NCBI RefSeq assembly: GCF_000023025.1
Contig: NC_012997.1
Coordinates: forward strand, 2,092,764 to 2,156,763
From: Teredinibacter turnerae T7901
GTDB lineage: Bacteria > Pseudomonadota > Gammaproteobacteria > Pseudomonadales > Cellvibrionaceae
Direction of reading: 5' to 3'
Length of the DNA: 64,000 bases
Each line of letters starts with the position of its first letter. The stretch's first letter is position 1. The translations under genes were made by a program, and so were the position numbers. The notes under the pieces were generated by a model that saw nothing but the letters and a program-made list of their open reading frames with translations, was not told the origin of the DNA and searched no databases. Of this stretch, positions 1 through 7,493 are shown one piece after another.

Positions 1-141
1 AAGAGCTTTGCTGCGATGCCCATGGGAATGCCTGCAAAAAATGTGTTTTATAATTTTCTGGTATTTCTTGGTGTTTTCGGCCAAATCCCTGAGAAACAGC
101 TTTTTCGCTACTATAGAAGTTACCTGAATTATATTTCCTAG
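1..141 (+). CDS. C-terminal end of an unrecognised protein (partial)
   Basis: Frame 1 is open from the first base and ends at a TAG at 139-141, giving a 46-residue tail that begins KSFAAMPMG and ends with an aromatic/basic stretch (FRYYRSYLNYIS). The composition looks like real protein, but the piece is too short to assign a family and an open stretch of this length can occur by chance. About 240 bases separate it from the convergent amidase gene. Confidence 0.4.
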   Translation, partial: KSFAAMPMGMPAKNVFYNFLVFLGVFGQIPEKQLFRYYRSYLNYIS

Positions 142-379
142 CCCCAATTTGGGTTGCTGCTAAAACTCCGGTGCTTTGAAACTTGGCTGAGCGGTGGTAC
201 TGAAAGAAAGGACGTTTGCAATATTGAGCAGGGCATGCAGCTTCGGTGGATGTGTCTTCGCGGACCGACATATGTCAGTTTTTTAGGGCAGGCCAAGTTT
301 TAGCCTTTTATGCTATTGATTGGATTAACCTGCCCCGGTTTGCTTCGGCTTGAGGGACCCCTGAGGGCTGTGCTGTGTT

Positions 380-1771
380 CTAGGCCGCTGATGAATACAA
401 AGGCGGTGGGACGAAGCAAAACCCTGCGTCTTCCAAGTAGGCTGCAACACGCAGGCAAATGTCCTCTCGCCAGGGCGCAGCTATGATTTGAATACCAATA
501 GGCATTCCGGTTTCGTCATCTTGTGTGGGTACAACAATACTAGGTAAGCCAATTGCTGAAAATGGCTGTGTAAAGTAACCAAGATTTGGCCGCAGCAGTT
601 GCTCTTCTCCAGCGATTTTCAGCGTTTTTTGACCTTGCTTTGGCGCTACACAGGGCGTTGCCGGCGCGATAAGTACTTCTACATTTTTGAACAACGCTAG
701 CATTTTCTCCTGGTACCAGCGGCGAACCTGTTGTGCTCGAATGTACCAGGCCGCGGGTAGCATTGCACCGGCGAGAAATCGGTCACGGGTGTCTGGGTCG
801 AATTCTTCCGCATTTTGCTGCAAGCGGGACAGGTGTAGGCTGCTGCCCTCGATATTGGTAATCAGGTAGGCTGCTGAGCGACCCTCTGTGACACCTTCTG
901 GTACTATCTCCTCCTGGACGTCCAGGGCTTTACATACTTTATCCATAGCGCTACGTGCCTGTGGAAAGTGCTCACAGTTAAAGTAGCCCTCCAGGCGTGC
1001 AAAGCGCAAATGTTGTATGCCCAGGTTTAACTGGCTTACGGTGTGGGAACTATGACGGTCTACGCATGCGTGATCACCTCCATCGTACCCTTGCAATACA
1101 TCGTATACGCGAGCGAGATCTTGAGTGCTGCGCGCCAGTGGGCCTAAGTGGTCGAGGCTATCGCTAAATGGGAATGTCCCGGTTCGAGGCAGTCGCCCGT
1201 AAGTCGGTTTGAGGCCAAATATTCCACAGAAGGATGCGGGTACTCGAATAGATCCGTTAGTGTCGGACCCTAATGAAAAGTCCACCAGGCCAGCGGCGAC
1301 CGCTGCAGCGGAGCCTGAAGAAGACCCTCCTGCCATATGATCGAGCTTGTACGGGTTGCCACAATTGCCGTGATGACAATTCTCACCGGTAAAGTCGTAC
1401 GCGTATTCGCCCATGTTAAGTGCACCCGTAAGAATTGCTCCCGCATTCTCCAGTCTTTCTATAAGTGTGGCATCCTGGCTCGCGGGACTATGGCGTTCGT
1501 TCAATTTGCTTCCCGCCAGGGTGACTTCCCCGGCAATGTCAAACAGGTTTTTCACCGCAAAGGTCGCCCCAGCGAGAGGCATTTCGGCGAGGTTTTGCTT
1601 TTCTGTGAGGCGTTCTGCGGCTTCGATCGCACGGCGTCGGGAGATCGACGTGAATGCATTCAAGCTCGGATTTATCTGGACTATAGTGTCGAGCTGTTGC
1701 TCTATGTTTTGTACAATATTGAGTGGATTTTCGGCGTAGAACGCCTGAATTTCATTTAAATGTCCCGTCAC
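380..1771 (-). CDS. hpxY: HpxY/AtzE-type amidase of the amidase-signature family
   Basis: A 463-residue amidase-signature hydrolase. The catalytic Ser-cisSer-Lys set is visible: Lys about residue 74 in FAVKNLFD, the glycine/serine loop GGSSSGS about 148-154, and the nucleophile Ser about 174 in GSDTNGS. Length and partner match AtzE (1-carboxybiuret hydrolase) and HpxY of the Klebsiella hpxWXYZ purine genes. The start is a GTG that overlaps the stop of the small upstream gene by four bases (GTGA), so the two are translationally coupled. In this purine context the substrate is more likely a ureide-type amide such as oxalurate than a triazine product. That substrate is inference; the family assignment is firm. 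Confidence 0.85.
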   Translation of the reverse strand: MTGHLNEIQAFYAENPLNIVQNIEQQLDTIVQINPSLNAFTSISRRRAIEAAERLTEKQNLAEMPLAGATFAVKNLFDIAGEVTLAGSKLNERHSPASQDATLIERLENAGAILTGALNMGEYAYDFTGENCHHGNCGNPYKLDHMAGGSSSGSAAAVAAGLVDFSLGSDTNGSIRVPASFCGIFGLKPTYGRLPRTGTFPFSDSLDHLGPLARSTQDLARVYDVLQGYDGGDHACVDRHSSHTVSQLNLGIQHLRFARLEGYFNCEHFPQARSAMDKVCKALDVQEEIVPEGVTEGRSAAYLITNIEGSSLHLSRLQQNAEEFDPDTRDRFLAGAMLPAAWYIRAQQVRRWYQEKMLALFKNVEVLIAPATPCVAPKQGQKTLKIAGEEQLLRPNLGYFTQPFSAIGLPSIVVPTQDDETGMPIGIQIIAAPWREDICLRVAAYLEDAGFCFVPPPLYSSAA

Positions 1772-1989
1772 TTTTTACTGCCCTCTGATACGACAAGCCC
1801 ATCGGGCCGAAAAACATTGGCCAAAGCCAGGTCGTTGTTAGCTATGGGCGCTTGATAAAGAATATCCGCCATACGTTTGGCGTTTTGTAAGTGGGTGAGG
1901 ACACCAGCGGTCCATTCTTCCTTTATCTCTAATCCCATTTCAGTACTTAAAGCAAGCAGGTGTTGAAGCTGCGTTTCTTCGGTTTTCAT
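1768..1989 (-). CDS. hpxX: HpxX/AtzG-like small amidase subunit (DUF4089)
   Basis: A 73-residue protein made of an N-terminal helical part (METGLEIKEEW-like region) and a short tail containing NVFRPDG. Size, position and the FRP motif fit the AtzG/HpxX family, small subunits that form a heterotetramer with AtzE-type amidases and help shape the active site. It is the first gene of a two-gene operon and overlaps hpxY by four bases. Its likely role is stabilising and completing the HpxY amidase; no independent catalytic residues are seen. Confidence 0.75.
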   Translation of the reverse strand: MKTEETQLQHLLALSTEMGLEIKEEWTAGVLTHLQNAKRMADILYQAPIANNDLALANVFRPDGLVVSEGSKK

Positions 1990-2724
1990 CGGTCGTTATA
2001 TCTCTTGGGTACATCTTTCGCGGAGAATAAGCAGGTTAGTTCCGCTCCAGTTTAGGGTCCGAATTCTCTGCGATCGGCGATTGCAAATGTCCTATTTCAC
2101 AGCTGACTTGGTTTTCGCGCTACTAAAGCGGTTGATAATGTTGGCGATATTTAAGTTAAAAAATATACAAATCTGTCTTTTATCTTGATCCGACAGCCCG
2201 GTAATGCAAGCGTATATCAAGCGGCATTTCTGCACTGTATACACTTGCATGGCAAAACTTATACCGCGAAAAATAAAAAGGGTGTTTCTTTGTTTGCATA
2301 AATAGCAGTAGCTTTTGGGGTTGGCGCGTGTGTGATGTTAATGGCCTGAATAAAACGCGCTTTATCAACGGGCTTAGCCCCTTTATGGGGCAGTGTGTTT
2401 TTTCGTGACCGCATTTGGTTCGCTTCTTGTTGCGCCAGGGGTGTTTGTGAAACGAAAATTTTTTACCGCCTGGTCGTTCGAGTAGTTTGGCGCCGTTTTT
2501 ATCCTCGAGCGAATGAAAAAATTTTGCTCGTATTCGAAAAGGGGCGTTGTTTAGCGTATGTTTTTTGTGCTGAGTTGTTGAGTAATAGCGAATATGACCG
2601 TTGGTAACAAGCGGGCACCGAAATTGCTCTGTCTACAGAGCCGTCTAACCATGGCGCTTGCGCTTTATTTACATTTAGACACTTTTATTAAATCGACTCC
2701 CTAACTTGGGTGTATAGGTATTTC
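1990..2724. other. Intergenic region between divergent hpxXY and NCS2 permease genes
   Basis: About 735 bases separate the two divergent starts and should hold both promoters. Short open frames here have no family resemblance, good start or ribosome site. A GC-rich hairpin (GCCCC-TTTAT-GGGGC, 2377-2391) followed by a T-rich run is the only structured element I could see. No RutR-type box was found, unlike at the block 2 promoters. Confidence 0.5.
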
Positions 2725-4137
2725 ATGTCCGATTCTCGGTTGAATGTTCCCATGCTCGTGGGCCTCAACGATCGACCATCTGCAGGTAAAACGCTGCTTG
2801 CCTCGCTGCAGCATGTACTCGCTGTATTTGGCGGCATAGTCACGGCCCCCCTGATCATTGCGCTGGGGATGAAGCTCTCTCCGGTAGACACCGCCTATCT
2901 GGTAAGTTCTTCTCTGGTCATTTCAGGTGTCGCGACTTTAATTCAAGTGAGTAGGGTGGGCCCGATTGGTTCCGGGCTGCTGAGTATTCAGGGCACGAGT
3001 TTTACGTTCATTGGCCCGCTGATCTTCTCATACTACACGCTATTAAACGGCGCTAGCTCGGCAGAGGCGCTGGGTGCAGTGCTGGGAACCAGCGGTGTGT
3101 GCGCCTTGTGTATGCTTGTGTTAGTTCAGTTTGTCGAGCATTTGCGGCGCTGGATTACGAGCAATGTATCTGGAACTGCGGTGGCCCTCATAGGTATTTC
3201 ACTGGTATGGACCACGCTTAAGAATTTATATGGCGATTACACTCGAGTCGAGTTGTATCCAGGCTGGTGGGTGTTAGGTTTAGCGTTGCTCGTGTTTGTG
3301 ATTACGTTAATTCTGGTGCGAACTGGAAATGCGCTGTTGCGAATGACCAGCATCACGATAGGTCTGTTTGTTGGGTTTGGCGTTGCTTGGACATTGGGAA
3401 TGGTTGACACAGCACCACTCAATGCCATGCCGAATGTGTTCGTGCCGAGCGTAACGCAATTCCCGCTAAGTTTTGATTTGACCACCTTTCTGGTACTGAT
3501 GCCGGTGTATTTAATTTCTGCTACGGAATCCTTGGGCGACCTTACCGCAACCTCGAAGCTCTCCGGCCTGGCCATTAACAATCGCGCGTTCTGGCGCCGT
3601 GTGCGTGGCGGTTTAAGTGGCGACGCACTAAACTCCTTTATTGCTGCGATCTTCTGTACCTTTCCAAATACAACGTTTAGCCAAAATAACGGTGTTATTC
3701 GGCTGACCGGTGTCTGTAGTCCTTACGTGGGCCGTTTTGTTGCTGTCATGTTGGTCGTGCTCGGCCTATTTCCAATTGTCGGTGGGTTTTTCGTCATCAT
3801 GCCTGCGGCCGTGCTGTCTGGTGCGACGCTGCTGATGTTTATTATGGTTTTTATGTCCGGCTTGATGATTGTTAGCGGTGGTGATGGGAGAGTCCGCAAC
3901 TGGCCTCTGGTGACAGCAGCTGTTATTTTCGGTCTTGTTTGCTCAGTTGTAGTGCCACTCATCTCATTTTTACCGCAATGGCTCAAAAGCTTTTTGCAGT
4001 TTCCCATATCAACCGGTGCGATATGCGCGTTCGTTTTAGAGCTGTTCCGAACCAAACCGACACTCAGTGATACGGAGTCGTCTGGTAATCAGCACGCGGG
4101 CGAAGCACAAGATGTGTTGTCTGAGGGTGCGCAATAA
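2725..4137 (+). CDS. NCS2 nucleobase:cation symporter, xanthine/urate type
   Basis: A 470-residue polytopic inner-membrane symporter of the NCS2 (NAT) family, importing purine bases with a cation. Family landmarks: QGTSFTFIGP early in the protein, ATESLGD in the mid-protein substrate-site helix, and QNNGVIRLTG, which fits the NCS2 signature QNxGxxxxTG typical of xanthine/uric acid members such as XanQ. The ATG at 2725 is preferred over an in-frame GTG at 2710 because an AGG-type ribosome site precedes it and the extra five residues are unusual. It is divergent from hpxXY and convergent with the puuE operon, which favours xanthine, urate or a related ureide as substrate rather than uracil; the exact substrate cannot be read from sequence. 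Confidence 0.85.
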   Translation: MSDSRLNVPMLVGLNDRPSAGKTLLASLQHVLAVFGGIVTAPLIIALGMKLSPVDTAYLVSSSLVISGVATLIQVSRVGPIGSGLLSIQGTSFTFIGPLIFSYYTLLNGASSAEALGAVLGTSGVCALCMLVLVQFVEHLRRWITSNVSGTAVALIGISLVWTTLKNLYGDYTRVELYPGWWVLGLALLVFVITLILVRTGNALLRMTSITIGLFVGFGVAWTLGMVDTAPLNAMPNVFVPSVTQFPLSFDLTTFLVLMPVYLISATESLGDLTATSKLSGLAINNRAFWRRVRGGLSGDALNSFIAAIFCTFPNTTFSQNNGVIRLTGVCSPYVGRFVAVMLVVLGLFPIVGGFFVIMPAAVLSGATLLMFIMVFMSGLMIVSGGDGRVRNWPLVTAAVIFGLVCSVVVPLISFLPQWLKSFLQFPISTGAICAFVLELFRTKPTLSDTESSGNQHAGEAQDVLSEGAQ

Positions 4138-4321
4138 AAATTATTTATCTTTCGGGTTACGAGGCAATTATTTCCCGGCGCCTTAACTAAACCCCGGTAG
4201 CTGACCAAACCCTCGGCCTGCAAGCCCGAACGAGAATTGCAGTAATAATTAACGGCGCGGAGTAAGAGGGCGGGTCATTCCAAATCGGGAATAGTGTGTA
4301 CAATCTAAACAGGCATACTAT

Positions 4322-4618
4322 TCACCCAGGCACACCATCGCAGACGATCATATTGCAATAGTGAGCGTTGTCTCTGCGCATCTGGTGAATCGGGGCGAGC
4401 TCCGCCGCTTCCAGCCAGGCGACCGCGGTAGCCCGATCGGGATATTCCATAACGACCATACGCGAGCTTTGCCAGCTCCCATCCAGTGTTTCTGGATTGC
4501 CGCCCCGTACCAAATAACGCCCGCCGTACTGAGTCACAGATGGTGTAATTGCAGCGATATACTTTTTATATTCGGTTTCATTTTTAATAGCGATATCGAC
4601 AATAATGTACGCGCTCAT
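4322..4618 (-). CDS. DUF1330 family protein
   Basis: A 98-residue protein of the DUF1330 (ferredoxin-like alpha/beta barrel) family: it starts MSAYIIVDIAI and contains GGRYLVRGG and VMEYPDRATAVAWLEA, the usual family blocks. Its ATG shares one base with the puuE stop codon (TAATG), so it is the second gene of a puuE operon. The biochemical role of DUF1330 is unknown. The tight coupling suggests an accessory step in allantoin/allantoate metabolism, which is inference only. Confidence 0.8.
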   Translation of the reverse strand: MSAYIIVDIAIKNETEYKKYIAAITPSVTQYGGRYLVRGGNPETLDGSWQSSRMVVMEYPDRATAVAWLEAAELAPIHQMRRDNAHYCNMIVCDGVPG

Positions 4619-5601
4619 TAAGGGGTAATCTCTGGGTAGAAATGGGTATGCCAGTGCTGTGCGATATCAATACGGCGGCAAATCCATACATCGTCGTGCT
4701 GCAGTATATGTTCAATAAAACGTTGCAGCGATTTCATTCGCGCTGGGCGGCCGACAATTCTGCAGTGCAAACCCACGTTCAGCATCTTCGGAGCACTGGC
4801 ACCTTCCTCATAGAGTACGTCGAACGCATCCCTTAAATAGGTAAAAAACTGATCGCCTGAATTAAATCCCTGCGGTGCGGCAAAGCGCATATCGTTAGTA
4901 TCCAGCGTATAGGGAATTACCAGGTGAGGCTGGCTTTCGGTATTCACCCAGTAGGGTAGGTCGTCGGCATAGCTGTCGGAATCGTATAGAAATCCTCCTG
5001 CCTCCAGTACCAGAGCGCGCGTGTTCGGGCTGTCGCGACCGGTGTACCAGCCTTGCGGACGCTTTCCCGTGACTTCGGTGTGCAGTCTAATCGCTTCGGC
5101 TATTTGCTCGCGCTCCTCATCAATTGGCATGAATTGATGATCTATCCAGCGCAAACCATGACTGGCAATTTCCCACTCGGCGTCTTTCATCGCCGCTACG
5201 GCGTCGGGGTTGCGTGCAAGCGCCATCGCTACACCGTATACCGTAACGGGCAGTTGATACTCGGTAAACAAGCGGTGCAGCCGCCAAAATCCGGCGCGGC
5301 TGCCGTATTCGTAAAGGGATTCCATACTCATGTGACGCGCGGGGTAGGCCCGGGCTCCAATAATTTCTGACAAAAATGTTTCTGAATTTTCGTCGCCGTG
5401 GAGCACACAATTTTCCGCCCCTTCCTCATAATTTATGACAAACTGCACCGCAATCTTGGCATTGTTGGGCCAGGGATTGGTGGGGGTTTGCGCACCGTAG
5501 CCAATAAGGTCGCGTGGATAGGGTGTCTGTTCTTTTACTATCTGCTCTGTCACTAAAGGTGCCTCTGCGATTAGAAAAATATTTTCGGCTGTCTGTATCA
5601 T
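4618..5601 (-). CDS. puuE: Allantoinase PuuE (polysaccharide deacetylase-like)
   Basis: A 327-residue member of the PuuE allantoinases, metal-independent analogues recruited from the polysaccharide deacetylase fold that open allantoin to allantoate. Diagnostic blocks are YPRDLIGYG, FVINYEEGAE with the downstream HGD, MSMESLYEYGSRAGFWR, EIASHGLRW and GWYTGRDSPNTR. The annotated ATG gives about 24 residues ahead of the conserved YPRDLIGYG start seen in most homologues; no better start lies between, so the extension may be real. It leads an operon with the DUF1330 gene and is divergent from the exported adenosine deaminase. Confidence 0.92.
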   Translation of the reverse strand: MIQTAENIFLIAEAPLVTEQIVKEQTPYPRDLIGYGAQTPTNPWPNNAKIAVQFVINYEEGAENCVLHGDENSETFLSEIIGARAYPARHMSMESLYEYGSRAGFWRLHRLFTEYQLPVTVYGVAMALARNPDAVAAMKDAEWEIASHGLRWIDHQFMPIDEEREQIAEAIRLHTEVTGKRPQGWYTGRDSPNTRALVLEAGGFLYDSDSYADDLPYWVNTESQPHLVIPYTLDTNDMRFAAPQGFNSGDQFFTYLRDAFDVLYEEGASAPKMLNVGLHCRIVGRPARMKSLQRFIEHILQHDDVWICRRIDIAQHWHTHFYPEITP

Positions 5602-5680
5602 TTTTTCCTGAATCCTCAGCTGACAGTTTGCTATGGCAGTTTTAAAAATGAATCCAGTAGATCAGACGAGAACAAGAATT

Positions 5681-5696
5681 ATGCCAAAGTTGGCAT
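5681..5696. promoter_or_regulatory. Perfect palindrome between puuE and adenosine deaminase
   Basis: ATGCCAAAGTTGGCAT is a perfect 7-2-7 inverted repeat in the 206-base divergent intergenic region. Its position suggests an operator controlling one or both genes. It does not match the RutR-type boxes found elsewhere in the window. The cognate regulator is not evident. Confidence 0.45.
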
Positions 5697-5807
5697 TATG
5701 ATTGCGTCCGGCTAACTTTTTATACACTATTCACTCACGCAGTATTTTCACTTACGTATTACACTCACATATTAAGAGTTGCGAACATATATTTTCGAGA
5801 ACGCATT

Positions 5808-7217
5808 ATGTACAAATTTTTTATTATTGCTCTGTTATTGGTAGGCAGCAGTGTTCGTGCCGAGGGAGACTGGTTCGAAAGCTTTAAAAAGACGGCGACC
5901 GACAAAGATCTGTACCATTTCCTGTATGCCATGCCTAAAGGCGGCGATTTGCACAACCACCTCAGCGGTGCCGGGTTTCCCGAGTGGTGGCTGGAACTGG
6001 CACTCGCACAGGAGAAGCGAGGCTATATTTATTACACCAAGATCAAAATCAATAATTGCGCAGGTTACGGCGGCAATGAATTTGGTGGTAACCCCTACTT
6101 GTTGTATTTCAAAAACATTCAGGAATCCACGTACAAGAAACTCTCGGCCTGCGAGCAGTCAGAGTACGTTCGCCTGCAGGATATGAGCGCAGAGCAAAAG
6201 GCTGGATGGCTTAATAGCCTTAAGTTGGATTCTGCGCATGAAGGGCGCGACGAATTTTTCCAAACTCACTGGCAGCGCTTGAACGAGCTATACATGAACC
6301 ACTATGTACTGGCGGAGATTCTCGTGCGCAATATGCAGGCTTTTGGCCGTGAAGGATTAATGTACCTGGAAATCGACTGCTCACCGGTGGGTATGCGTCC
6401 GGACGGCAGTTTGATTGACGCTGAAGAAGTGTACCGCTATTACAAAGAACGTCTTCAGCAGAAAGATGCTGTGGAATCTGGTGTAACAGTGAAGTTCCAA
6501 TACGCATTGTTGCGGTTCGCCCCCAACGCTGAAGAGCGGCTTGCGCAGATGTACGCGTTCGTCGATGCGCACCGGGATATGTATGTAGCCATTGATATGG
6601 TTGGCCGGGAAGACAACGATAAGGGGCACCCGCTGCGGTTTTTGCCAACATTGCGAAAATTGCGGGCGCAATACCCGGGCATTGATCTGTCCATTCACGC
6701 GGGAGAGGTGGACGAGCCCAACAAGCATATTCGTAACACACTGTTACTCGGTGCAAACCGGATAGGCCACGGCGTCAATTTACTTACTGATCCGGACACC
6801 TATCTATTGATGCGGCATAGCAATTATATGGTCGAAGTGAATCTCATCAGTAATTTATTGTTGGAATATGTGGACGATTACAGCAAGCATCCCTTCCCAG
6901 AGTTATTGCGCACAGATGTGCCGGTTGCCCTATCAACAGACGATCGTGGGATGTGGGACTCGAACCTGACAGATGAATTTTTTGTGGCTGTCAAGGAGTT
7001 CAATTTGTCCTGGAGTGAATTGCAAACGCTAGGGCTAAACTCGCTCAAATACGGATTTATGAATGACGAGCTAAAGACGAAATTGGTGCACGACTATCAG
7101 AAAAAAATGGATAAATTCGCCCAGCAGTTCCAAAAAGGTAGTCAGCGGGTATTGTCAAGTAAGCCGCCAATGCGAGGATTTATCTGTAATCACTACGAAT
7201 TGTGCTCTACGCCGTAG
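5808..7217 (+). CDS. Exported adenosine deaminase-family protein
   Basis: A 469-residue metal-dependent deaminase converting adenosine (or deoxyadenosine) to inosine. Metal and catalytic motifs are clear: GDLHNHLSG (HxH), SIHAGE (His and Glu), GANRIGHG and LSTDDRGM. It begins with a typical signal peptide (MYKFFIIALLLVGSSVRA), so it should act in the periplasm or outside, unlike cytoplasmic Add. It is about 100 residues longer than classic Add and resembles the longer secreted ADGF-type enzymes in layout. Divergent to puuE and upstream of the TonB receptor, it fits periplasmic trimming of nucleosides before uptake. Confidence 0.85.
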   Translation: MYKFFIIALLLVGSSVRAEGDWFESFKKTATDKDLYHFLYAMPKGGDLHNHLSGAGFPEWWLELALAQEKRGYIYYTKIKINNCAGYGGNEFGGNPYLLYFKNIQESTYKKLSACEQSEYVRLQDMSAEQKAGWLNSLKLDSAHEGRDEFFQTHWQRLNELYMNHYVLAEILVRNMQAFGREGLMYLEIDCSPVGMRPDGSLIDAEEVYRYYKERLQQKDAVESGVTVKFQYALLRFAPNAEERLAQMYAFVDAHRDMYVAIDMVGREDNDKGHPLRFLPTLRKLRAQYPGIDLSIHAGEVDEPNKHIRNTLLLGANRIGHGVNLLTDPDTYLLMRHSNYMVEVNLISNLLLEYVDDYSKHPFPELLRTDVPVALSTDDRGMWDSNLTDEFFVAVKEFNLSWSELQTLGLNSLKYGFMNDELKTKLVHDYQKKMDKFAQQFQKGSQRVLSSKPPMRGFICNHYELCSTP

Positions 7218-7276
7218 CGGGGCTTTAATTAATTTGGTGCACACATAAACGCTTGTTTTTAAAAAGCACTAACTTT

Positions 7277-7296
7277 GGGCCTGCGGGCCCTTTTTT
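7277..7296 (+). terminator. Rho-independent terminator after adenosine deaminase
   Basis: A GC-only stem (GGGCC / GGCCC, loop TGCG) is followed directly by six T residues, 60 bases after the adenosine deaminase stop. It should separate that gene from the TonB receptor. Confidence 0.8.
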
Positions 7297-7316
7297 ATGG
7301 TCGCTAAAAACGGATT

Positions 7317-7332
7317 TTGACCATTAGGTCAA
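7317..7332. promoter_or_regulatory. RutR-type operator, distal box of the TonB receptor
   Basis: TTGACCATTAGGTCAA differs from the RutR consensus (TTGACCA-NN-TGGTCAA) at one informative position. It lies about 160 bases upstream of the TonB receptor start and is one of two boxes there. The predicted binder is the TetR/RutR-like protein at 54523-55254. Confidence 0.7.
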
Positions 7333-7388
7333 CCAAGATAATTTTTAACTTATTGAAAATAAAGGAACTATTCTCGTTTTTTGAAAAC

Positions 7389-7404
7389 CTGACCATTTGG
7401 ACAG
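7389..7404. promoter_or_regulatory. RutR-type operator, proximal box of the TonB receptor
   Basis: CTGACCATTTGGACAG is a near-palindromic RutR-type box 89 bases upstream of the receptor ATG. Together with the box at 7317-7332 it makes a tandem arrangement, placing the receptor in the same predicted regulon as xanthine dehydrogenase. Confidence 0.7.
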
Positions 7405-7493
7405 CTTGTTGGCACACCGATTGCTCAAGCCCTTCCGGCTATGTACAGAGCCCGTTTTTTGGGCCGATTTATTTGACTTGGGGATAGTTGGAT

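Noticed and set aside
2180-2607. Two short open frames (minus 2180-2368, plus 2395-2607) in the hpxXY/permease intergenic region
   Set aside because: Skewed composition, no ribosome sites and no protein family resemblance; more likely promoter DNA.
4193-4212. Possible RutR-type box near CTGACCAAACCC downstream of the NCS2 permease
   Set aside because: Only the left half matches, no symmetric right half, and it lies between convergent gene ends rather than in a promoter.
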